This document shows, piece by piece, positions 34,657 through 41,494 of a stretch of DNA of 64,000 nucleotides. Source of the stretch: Bacillus thuringiensis (GTDB taxonomy: Bacteria > Bacillota > Bacilli > Bacillales > Bacillaceae_G); contig NZ_JACYOF010000002.1 in NCBI RefSeq assembly GCF_014932895.1, forward strand, positions 62,001 to 126,000, in the 5' to 3' direction. The translations under genes and the position numbers were made by a program. The number at the start of each line of letters is the position of its first letter. Within the stretch, counting starts at the first letter, position 1. The notes below the pieces were generated by a model. It ran no database searches. It had not been told where the DNA came from and saw only the letters and a program-made list of their open reading frames with translations.

Positions 34657-35241
34657 TTGGGTTCATATTATCATTCTTCAAACTCGAATAAAAGATGTTC
34701 ATGCCGCTCTTCTTCCAGCTCATTAAAAAAATGTTCATGTCACTCTTCTTCTAGTTCACATAAAAAATGTTCATGTCACGATTCACATAAATCATCTAAG
34801 CCAGCTTACGGCACTTTCTGGCAAACTGGATTTATAACTGTTCCTTTTGGCAATCCTTTTCCATTTAATCACGTTGGACCTTTGGCAGGAGGGGTTTCTT
34901 TACTAAATCCTACTACCATACAATTTAGTCAAGCCGGTGATTATAGAGTTTCTTTCATTTCAAGTATTAATACTACTTTAAATCCTGTATTTCCACATAT
35001 TCCAGTCATAACTATATTCTTAAATAACAATCCACTTGCTAATAGTCAAGGTGATTTCGCTTTTCAAATGAATACTTCATCAAATAACGAATGCCTTCAA
35101 CTAGTTGGCGAAACTATTGTTACAATACCAGCTAATTCGACTCTTCAGCTTAGAAATAATAGTGTTTTTAATAAACAAAGCATTGTAACTTGTGATAATG
35201 GTATAAATTCAGTTGAATTAACAGTTACAAAACTAAGTTAA
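34657..35241 (+). CDS. Probable spore-surface protein with Cys-Ser-Cys repeats and TNF-like domain
   Basis: A 194-residue protein. Residues 1-48 hold three Lys/Arg-Lys/Arg-CSC-His/Arg-Ser repeats (KRCSCRSS, KKCSCHSS, KKCSCHDS), which could cross-link or bind metal. Residues about 52-194 look like a C1q/TNF-like jelly roll (FITVPFGNPFPFN, SQAGDYRVSF, IPANSTLQLRN), the fold also found in BclA and in ExsF/BxpB-type exosporium proteins. There is no signal peptide, as expected for mother-cell assembly. Start is the TTG at 34657, placed well after ATAGGAGG; no in-frame ATG fits. The sigma-K promoter supports a late sporulation role. Confidence 0.7.
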   Translation: MGSYYHSSNSNKRCSCRSSSSSLKKCSCHSSSSSHKKCSCHDSHKSSKPAYGTFWQTGFITVPFGNPFPFNHVGPLAGGVSLLNPTTIQFSQAGDYRVSFISSINTTLNPVFPHIPVITIFLNNNPLANSQGDFAFQMNTSSNNECLQLVGETIVTIPANSTLQLRNNSVFNKQSIVTCDNGINSVELTVTKLS

Positions 35242-35257
35242 TACTATTCCATTACAT

Positions 35258-35288
35258 TCAGATGCTATTTCAGCATCCTTTTTTATTG
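35258..35288 (+). terminator. Terminator of the spore-surface gene
   Basis: GATGCT (35261-35266) and AGCATC (35272-35277) form a short stem followed by CTTTTTT. Confidence 0.75.
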
Positions 35289-35365
35289 CATAACGTTTTT
35301 TCGATTCCTATCGTCTCTCTTATAGAGCATAAATTTTCATTGTACTTTTCTATTAATCTAATAAA

Positions 35366-35414
35366 CAAAAAAAGTACCAAACCCTTCTACCACAAAAGTT
35401 CGGTACTTTTTATA
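35366..35414 (-). terminator. Terminator of the lipase gene
   Basis: AAAAAGTACC and GGTACTTTTT arms (about 35368-35379 and 35402-35412) surround an imperfectly paired middle. A long T run follows on the minus strand. Confidence 0.75.
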
Positions 35415-35435
35415 TCAAAACTTAATCATTCTTTC

Positions 35436-37037
35436 TTACTGCTCCACATAAACCGACTTAACAATCGTACGATTATAAGGGTTTCCTTCTTTATTCACCC
35501 CTTTTATATCCATCGTAACGTTATATACCCCTGGTTGCTTTATGTCCTTCAAAGCACCTGTAAATGTATTTGTATTAACATTTTGTATTTCATTAAATTC
35601 AGAGACTAGCTTCCCTTCTTTATTAACGACTCTTACTGTTATGGAAAGATCACCTTTCATTTCAGGTGCCGCAGGTGATTTTTTCAGTTTATACTCTGGT
35701 TTATTTACTTTAACCTTTGTTGGCATTTGAAGAACGAATGGCGCATCATTTTTGTAATCGTTTACAATTAAATATGCATCTTTCGACTGCCTCGCCATCA
35801 TTTTAACTTTCCATTCCCCTACATCCATTTTATCGAATTTAAATGTTCTAATTGTCGCCCCATTAAAGAAAGATTCACCTTCACCAGTAGTTATAGCGCT
35901 ATCTTTATTTGTATAATTTTTTCCTTTTGGAGATATCAATTGTATTTCTACATCAGAAGAAGCCGTTAATACAGAAATTATTCCTTCTGCCTTTTTATCA
36001 ACCGCAACAGTTTGCTCTATCCACTGATTTTGTGGCAATTCTCCCCCTAAAATATTTTGATTTGAAGTTGTGTTTAATTGTTCCATATTCTCATCTAAAA
36101 TATTACTTGATGCTACTAAAGCTGGCACGCCTACATTTGCAGAACGTAAATATGGTTCAATTCGCGCGAAAACAGCTGATCCTTTTCTTATATTGTCATG
36201 ATCAAATCTGGAATCTGTAAATAAATGTGTACCATACGGCAACTTAGTACTCCACTCATTTACTAATCCATCATTTGAACCGTATGATGACAAATACAAC
36301 CCGCCCATAGATAACGCAGAAAATACTGGACCCCAACTAGTCCCAGTAGCAGTATAATAACGGTTTAATTTAGCTGCTGGATTATTATCTATCGTTGAAC
36401 GAAATTTTGCCATTTCCCCTATTTGTAATGAATACGTACCATCATCTTTTTGTCCTAATATAGAAGCAAGCCATCCTGCCCACCAACTATATGATAAATC
36501 CGCTAAATTTGATCCATGATGCGGTGTAGCAAGTGTAATAACATTTCCAACAAAACGATTTGCACCATATCCTACTAATGCTGCTTGCGTATCGATACCA
36601 CCTTTACTATGAGCTACAATATTAACTTTTTTACCAAAATGATTATATATTTCTTCAAGTTTTTGTGCTAATAATTTTCCGTTGTCCCACTGACTAGCCG
36701 ATCCTTTCCCCGCAGCATCATATAATTGTATAAATACAGTTTGATAACCTGCTTTCAAAGCATAATCGTACATATCATTTATATCGTGATAAACTGTCTT
36801 TCCATACCAACTATCTGCATTTCCATTCCTTCCTTGTACAAAAAGAATTGGAGGTTTATTCTCATCATAATTAGCAGGTTTTTGACCTAAAAACCATTCT
36901 CCAGGTGTAAATACCTCTGTATCAGGAAACCCCTTTCCAAGCTCTTTTACAACTTCTGCCCGTACATTTGTGCTAATCATTGGAGCTATGATAAAAAATA
37001 TAGTTAGTAAGGTAACACATCTTCTCATCAATCGCAT
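35436..37037 (-). CDS. Secreted alpha/beta-hydrolase lipase/esterase
   Basis: A 533-residue exported protein. Residues 1-27 are a signal peptide (RRCVTLLTIFFIIAP, cleavage near VRAE). The lipase-like catalytic domain spans about 35-300: PPILFVQGRNG is the oxyanion region, VAHSKGGID carries the nucleophile Ser144, and a later Asp (SNDGLVNEWS) and His (FDHDNI) complete the triad. The C-terminal 200 residues are beta-rich domains, ending with repeated immunoglobulin-like strands (YNVTMDIKGVN). It probably hydrolyses lipids or esters outside the cell. The ATG at 37037 follows GGGGGGAG closely; a further ATG at 37028 is possible. The 550 bases upstream hold no gene. Confidence 0.8.
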   Translation of the reverse strand: MRLMRRCVTLLTIFFIIAPMISTNVRAEVVKELGKGFPDTEVFTPGEWFLGQKPANYDENKPPILFVQGRNGNADSWYGKTVYHDINDMYDYALKAGYQTVFIQLYDAAGKGSASQWDNGKLLAQKLEEIYNHFGKKVNIVAHSKGGIDTQAALVGYGANRFVGNVITLATPHHGSNLADLSYSWWAGWLASILGQKDDGTYSLQIGEMAKFRSTIDNNPAAKLNRYYTATGTSWGPVFSALSMGGLYLSSYGSNDGLVNEWSTKLPYGTHLFTDSRFDHDNIRKGSAVFARIEPYLRSANVGVPALVASSNILDENMEQLNTTSNQNILGGELPQNQWIEQTVAVDKKAEGIISVLTASSDVEIQLISPKGKNYTNKDSAITTGEGESFFNGATIRTFKFDKMDVGEWKVKMMARQSKDAYLIVNDYKNDAPFVLQMPTKVKVNKPEYKLKKSPAAPEMKGDLSITVRVVNKEGKLVSEFNEIQNVNTNTFTGALKDIKQPGVYNVTMDIKGVNKEGNPYNRTIVKSVYVEQ

Positions 37038-37589
37038 GTTACTCCCCCCCATTTTTTTGAAAGAAGGTGCTCTTTGTAATATTTTGTATCTTTTCTCCCT
37101 TAATAATAACTAATCTTTTTACTTGAAAAAGATCTTAGTCCTATTTTCACGAGATCACTAATACACCCTCTTCCTTAACACACGTTATTCTCTTTGTTTC
37201 AATCTCTTCCTTTTGAGAGAACATGACAAAAAAATTTCTCAATAATTGTTAACCTCGCTAAATCCAAATATTTTTCAAATCATTATTGTTTATATAAAGC
37301 ATACAAATCTTGAAAAAATTTTAGTAAAAAAACATTTTATTACTAGTTGCTTATTTAAAAACATAATAAAGATATCTACTTTCTTTTAATTAAATACAAA
37401 CTAAATTAAAAGGAGCTTATATTGTAAGACTTTCCTATGATTAAAATTTAAACTGAAATTTCAAAATAGATAATCATATTTCCAGAAACATATATTATGA
37501 TAATTTCCGCAGACTTGAATTAAACTTTTAGAAGTACTAACCTATCGGTGAGTAGAAGAAAATTCTGTAAAAAGAAAGGAGCATGCTTT

Positions 37590-38429
37590 ATGATGACCAA
37601 TTTACAAAAGGAGTTTTTTAAACGATTAAAAATTCCCGCAAAAGAAATAACATTTGATGATTTAAGTGAAATTCTCTTAAAAATGGGAATGGTTCTCCCC
37701 TATGAAAATCTTGATATTATGAATGGTACTATTAAAAACGTCTCAAAAGATAACTTAGTAGAAAAGTTACTTATTCAAAAACGAGGAGGTCTTTGTTATG
37801 AATTAAATTCCTTACTGTATTACTTTTTAATTGATTGTGGATTTCAAGTATACAAAGTAGCTGGTACAGTTTACGATCTTTACGATAATAAATGGAAACC
37901 CGATGATGGTCATGTCATCATCATATTAATTCATGATAATACAGATTATATTGTGGATGCAGGTTTTGCATCTCATCTCCCTTTACATCCAGTCCCTTTT
38001 AACGGAGAAGTCATATCTTCTCAAACGGGAGAATATCGAATTCGCAAACGAAATACCCGAAAAGGTACACATATTCTAGAAATGAGAAAAGGGGCTAATG
38101 GAGAATCTACAAGTTTTTTGTATTCTGAACCTTCAAATGAATGGAAAATAGGCTATGCTTTCACTGTAGATCCAATAGATGAAAAAAAAGTGAATAACAT
38201 TCAAAAAGTGATTGTAGAGCATAACGAATCGCCTTTTAATAAAGGAGCTATTACTTGTAAATTAACTGATTACGGCCACATATCATTAACGAAAAAAAAT
38301 TATACAGAAACCTTTAAAGGCACAAAAAATAAACGACCAATAGAATCTAAAGAATATGCTCGCATTCTTCGTGAATCTTTTGGAATAACTCAAGAGAAAT
38401 ATGTAGGAAAAACACTAGAAAGAGGCTAG
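37590..38429 (+). CDS. nat: Arylamine N-acetyltransferase
   Basis: A 279-residue NAT. The catalytic triad is complete: Cys69 in KRGGLCYELN, His108 in DDGHVIII and Asp123 in YIVDAGFAS. The enzyme transfers acetyl groups from acetyl-CoA to arylamines and hydrazines through a Cys intermediate and may detoxify xenobiotics. I use the ATG at 37590 because AAAGGAG lies 8 bases upstream and the numbering then matches the family (Cys69). The frame extends back to 37548 without a ribosome site. It is a single gene with a terminator downstream. Confidence 0.92.
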   Translation: MMTNLQKEFFKRLKIPAKEITFDDLSEILLKMGMVLPYENLDIMNGTIKNVSKDNLVEKLLIQKRGGLCYELNSLLYYFLIDCGFQVYKVAGTVYDLYDNKWKPDDGHVIIILIHDNTDYIVDAGFASHLPLHPVPFNGEVISSQTGEYRIRKRNTRKGTHILEMRKGANGESTSFLYSEPSNEWKIGYAFTVDPIDEKKVNNIQKVIVEHNESPFNKGAITCKLTDYGHISLTKKNYTETFKGTKNKRPIESKEYARILRESFGITQEKYVGKTLERG

Positions 38430-38449
38430 CCGATCAGAAGTATTTCATA

Positions 38450-38484
38450 ATAAAGCAGATTCTATATATAGAACCTGCTTTATT
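38450..38484 (+). terminator. Terminator of nat
   Basis: AAAGCAG and CTGCTTT arms with a TTCTATA/TATAGAA inner stem (38452-38480), followed by ATTTTAT. Confidence 0.75.
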
Positions 38485-38575
38485 TTATAGTTTTTTATAA
38501 CGTAATTCCTTTTCAGTGTTAATCTTTTAACAGACTAATATTATTATATGCATTTCTTTTTGTACCATGTATTAC

Positions 38576-38785
38576 TTAAATTTCAATTATATACTCATCA
38601 TCATATTTATCGTATTGTAGTCCTACCCCTATTATTGATTCCGTAACTTGATCTCTTAAGAACGGTGCAGCTTCCATTTTGCTAGTTGCAATTTCAATTC
38701 CATATTTTTTTGTTAAATGAGCTAACTCTATTAAAAACCACTCTCTTCGTAATGTAACTTGAATATCAAATGTTCGTCTTTTCAT
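38576..38785 (-). CDS. Small conserved-looking protein of unknown function
   Basis: A 69-residue protein with mixed charge (RRTFDIQVTLRREWFLIELA) and an acidic end (YDKYDDEYIIEI). No signal or membrane segment is visible. The start at 38785 is chosen because AAAGAGGTG precedes it by 9 bases; the frame itself opens at 38812. No family is recognised and no neighbours are co-transcribed. Confidence 0.5.
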   Translation of the reverse strand: MKRRTFDIQVTLRREWFLIELAHLTKKYGIEIATSKMEAAPFLRDQVTESIIGVGLQYDKYDDEYIIEI

Positions 38786-39005
38786 ATATAATAGCACCTC
38801 TTTTATTTTCATAGCTTAAAAAACATCACTGGATGCACTTATTAAAACTACCTTTCAACACTAACAGCCAATGAAACATTATAGTATATGCATGTCCCTT
38901 TTAAACGTGCTATTACAAAAATAATATTTAAGTTTGCATAATTAAATTATGTAATAGTAGAAGAAGCTAGGCTTGTCCCTTCCCCTTCTACTATAGAGAT
39001 TTAAA

Positions 39006-39158
39006 TTAAGAACATCTTGGTACACCTAAAGCTAAAAATAAACCTGCTACTCCTGCTGTAATCGGTACTTTTAACGTAATAACATCGTCTACCTTCGTTA
39101 CTAAAAAGTAATCATTACCTTCTTGTAATATACAATTTACTAACAATTGAAATTCCAT
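39006..39158 (-). CDS. 50-residue microprotein with spore-type promoter
   Basis: The ATG at 39158 is preceded by a very strong AAAGGAGGAGAT. The 50-residue product starts MEFQLLVNCILQEGNDYFLV, continues with a polar middle (TKVDDVITLKV), then a hydrophobic Gly/Ala segment (PITAGVAGLFLALG) and ends VPRCS. It has two cysteines and no Lys/Arg signal-type N-terminus. I do not recognise the family. A sigma-K-type promoter lies just upstream, which suggests late mother-cell expression and perhaps a coat or exosporium role. Confidence 0.65.
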   Translation of the reverse strand: MEFQLLVNCILQEGNDYFLVTKVDDVITLKVPITAGVAGLFLALGVPRCS

Positions 39159-39188
39159 TTAAATCTCCTCCTTTCAATCGATATACTA

Positions 39189-39215
39189 TAATTTATGAAA
39201 TCTCTTTAAAAAAGT
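39189..39215 (-). promoter_or_regulatory. Sigma-K-type promoter of the 50-residue microprotein
   Basis: On the minus strand AC (plus 39214-39215), a 16-base spacer and CATAAATTA (plus 39189-39197) match the sigma-K consensus. It lies 31 bases upstream of the ATG. Confidence 0.6.
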
Positions 39216-39365
39216 AATAGGAATATATCTATTTTTCCTTATATACAAAATAAATATTTAACAATCTATTAAAAATATTAATTTTCAAAATTAATATAAA
39301 GCGTGTATTATCCAATAAATCCCTATATAATCAATAGAGAAAATCTTACAAATGGAGGTATCAAA

Positions 39366-40316
39366 ATGGCGATTTTGAGTAATATTGGTGTAGCTTTATT
39401 TTTAATTGCTATCATTCTTTTAATTCTATGCATCATCTCATTCTTTAAGAAAAATGGTAAGGCAATAAAATATGGTCGTCCTGCCGTTATTCTTTTTATG
39501 ATTTCAAGTGTATTAGTAGTGACCGGTACAACAAAATCTGAACACCCAGTCATCGAATTTTTTGCTGTTTTAAGTTTCATTTTATTTATTTTCTTCCTCG
39601 TACTAGCAATCTTATCTGTAATTAAAAAGACAGGTATTGCAAAAAAACAATTTATTATTACAGCTGTTTTATTTGTCCTTTTTGCTGTATTATCAGGTAT
39701 TTCAAGCCCTGCTTCTGAAAAAACGACTGCAACTAGTAAACAAATTGCCTCTAACAATGCAGAACAAAAAGATAACGAAAAGAAAAAAGAAGCAGAAAAG
39801 AAAGAAGCGGATGAAAAAACTCGTAAACAAGAAGATGAAAAACGTCAAGCAGAAGAAGCTCGTAAGCAAGAAGATGAGAAACGCCAAGCTGATGAACAGG
39901 CTCGTAAGCAAGAAGATGAGAAACGCCAAGCTGATGAACTAGCTCGTAAACAGCAAGAAGAACAAAAACGGCAAGCCGATGAACTAGCTCGTAAACAACA
40001 AGAAGAGCAAAAACGTCAGGCTGATGAACTAGCTCGTAAACAACAAGAGGAGCAAAAATGGCAAGCCGATGAACTAGCTCATAAACAACAAGAGGAGCAA
40101 AAACGTCAGGCTGATGAACTAGCTCGTAAACAACAAGAAGAACAGCAAAAACCACAGCAAGCTCAAACACAACCTGTTGCAGGAAATACTAGTAATGTAT
40201 CTTACGCAAATTGTGACGCAGTTAGAGCTGCCGGTAAAGCTCCTTTATATAAAGATCAACCAGGATATAGTCGTAAACTAGATAGAGACGGCGATGGAGT
40301 TGCATGCGAAAAATAG
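39366..40316 (+). CDS. Membrane protein with charged 15-residue repeats and Excalibur domain
   Basis: A 316-residue protein. Residues 1-120 contain four hydrophobic segments. Residues about 125-265 form a highly charged helical region: two degenerate and five regular 15-residue repeats of the form RQADELARKQQEEQK. The last 40 residues are an Excalibur domain: YANCDAVRAAGKAPL, then DRDGDGVACE, the calcium-binding loop with two conserved Cys. Excalibur domains occur in surface proteins and nucleases; here the topology suggests a membrane anchor with a long coiled stalk presenting the Ca2+ domain. The ATG at 39366 follows ATGGAGG. Confidence 0.8.
   Translation: MAILSNIGVALFLIAIILLILCIISFFKKNGKAIKYGRPAVILFMISSVLVVTGTTKSEHPVIEFFAVLSFILFIFFLVLAILSVIKKTGIAKKQFIITAVLFVLFAVLSGISSPASEKTTATSKQIASNNAEQKDNEKKKEAEKKEADEKTRKQEDEKRQAEEARKQEDEKRQADEQARKQEDEKRQADELARKQQEEQKRQADELARKQQEEQKRQADELARKQQEEQKWQADELAHKQQEEQKRQADELARKQQEEQQKPQQAQTQPVAGNTSNVSYANCDAVRAAGKAPLYKDQPGYSRKLDRDGDGVACEK
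39924..40148 (+). repeat. Five tandem 45-bp coding repeats
   Basis: Units start at 39924, 39969, 40014, 40059 and 40104. Each encodes a charged 15-residue helix block. The fourth has Trp and His substitutions. The array is in frame and may vary in copy number. Confidence 0.9.
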
Positions 40317-40317
40317 T

Positions 40318-40352
40318 AATAAAAAAGAAGCTCCTAATGAGCTTCTTTTTTA
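40318..40352 (+). terminator. Terminator of the Excalibur protein gene
   Basis: AAAAAGAAGCTC and GAGCTTCTTTTT (40322-40333 and 40339-40350) around a CTAAT loop. Confidence 0.9.
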
Positions 40353-40447
40353 TTACTATAACGTCTTACATTTAATATTTCTTTCTCTTTTTAGATGAGT
40401 TCTTAAATAAATTTCATATTATTATTCTCAAAAATGACACATAATAA

Positions 40448-40461
40448 GTGATTTATATCAC
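40448..40461 (+). promoter_or_regulatory. FNR-type box upstream of ric
   Basis: GTGA-TTTATA-TCAC, a 14-base palindrome matching the core of TGTGA-N6-TCACA. Its centre lies about 41.5 bases before the start expected from the TATTCT -10 at 40484-40489. Confidence 0.7.
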
Positions 40462-40528
40462 CACACCAATTTTTATTTATTGCTATTCTTGGTTTAGTTA
40501 TCACATTAAACTTTATGGAGGCATTCGT

Positions 40529-41236
40529 ATGGAACATACATTTACTGAAACTTCTATTGTCGGTGAGATTGTCACACAATTTCCGAAAGCTAGTGATCTT
40601 TTTAAATCATATAGGATAGATTTTTGTTGTGGTGGTAATAGACCTCTTATTGATGCAATTCATGAAAGAAATTTATCAGCAACAGAAGTAATTACAGAGT
40701 TAAATACGCTTTATCATAATACGAAACTATTAAACAAATCGGAAATTGATTGGAAAAATGCTCCTTATCGCGAATTGATTGATTATGTTATAAATAAGCA
40801 TCATCGCTATTTAAATGAAGAGTTACCACAGTTAAGTCCCTATGTAACAAAAGTATTACGCGTTCATGGAGCAAGTCAGCCCCATTTAGCTCAAACTCAT
40901 AAGCTATTTCATGAACTAAAGATTGAACTAGAACAGCATTTAATTAAAGAAGAAACGGAAGATTTCCCATTAATTTTAGACTTCGAACAAAACCCAACTG
41001 ATGAAAACTATGCAAAATTGCGTAAAGTAGTAGATGAGTTGGAAAATGAGCATAGCCACGCTGGAAATATTATGAAAGAACTTCGCAAAGTGACAAATGA
41101 CTTTACTCCTCCAGAAGGAGCTTGCGGCACTTATCGACTTGTTTACCAACGTCTTGAAGCCCTAGAGTCCGATTTATTTGAGCACATTCATTTAGAAAAT
41201 AACATTTTATTTCCACGTGCAATTAAGAGAGCATAA
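40529..41236 (+). CDS. ric: Iron-sulfur cluster repair di-iron protein Ric (ScdA)
   Basis: A 235-residue protein. The N-terminal ScdA_N (DUF542) domain contains FPKASDLFKSYRIDFCCGG with the family CC motif. The rest is a hemerythrin-like four-helix domain with His/Glu ligands (YVINKHHRYLNEEL, HGASQPHLAQTHKLF, HLIKEE, ELENEHSHAG, HIHLENNILF). Ric proteins donate iron to repair Fe-S centres damaged by nitric oxide or peroxide, which fits its place beside nitrate and nitrite reductase genes. The ATG at 40529 follows TGGAGG. An FNR-type box precedes it and a terminator follows. Confidence 0.92.
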   Translation: MEHTFTETSIVGEIVTQFPKASDLFKSYRIDFCCGGNRPLIDAIHERNLSATEVITELNTLYHNTKLLNKSEIDWKNAPYRELIDYVINKHHRYLNEELPQLSPYVTKVLRVHGASQPHLAQTHKLFHELKIELEQHLIKEETEDFPLILDFEQNPTDENYAKLRKVVDELENEHSHAGNIMKELRKVTNDFTPPEGACGTYRLVYQRLEALESDLFEHIHLENNILFPRAIKRA

Positions 41237-41239
41237 ATC

Positions 41240-41281
41240 AAGTGCAGGACATGAGTATACATGCTTATGTCCTGCTTTTTC
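41240..41281 (+). terminator. Terminator of ric
   Basis: GCAGGACATGAG pairs with CTTATGTCCTGC (41244-41255 and 41264-41275), followed by TTTTT. Confidence 0.9.
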
Positions 41282-41402
41282 ATTGTGTGAAAAACATTTA
41301 CACTTCCCCCACCTCACCTATCTAGCCACATAAACAAATTTCCCTTTCACCTATCCCTTCACATAAATCCGAATTTTAACAATTTGTGAATCATTATAAA
41401 AA

Positions 41403-41445
41403 TGTGATAAATATCACATTTCCCCTTTTTTGGATTTTCTATAAT
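41403..41445 (+). promoter_or_regulatory. FNR-dependent promoter of nirBD
   Basis: A perfect FNR box TGTGA-TAAATA-TCACA (41403-41418) lies upstream of a TATAAT-type -10 at 41440-41445. The box centre is about 41.5 bases from the expected start, the class II position. Confidence 0.85.
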
Positions 41446-41494
41446 AGAAATATAATCCTTTGTTCAACATTTCACAGAAAAAGGGGAAATGAAA

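Noticed and set aside
37053-37589. AAAAGGAGCTTATATTG near 37411-37427 as a small gene start
   Set aside because: The TTG is followed at once by a TAA stop, and no frame of useful length follows. I see no gene in this interval.
39702-40170. Minus-strand frames opposite the Excalibur protein repeats
   Set aside because: They arise from the repeat structure and have no start signals.
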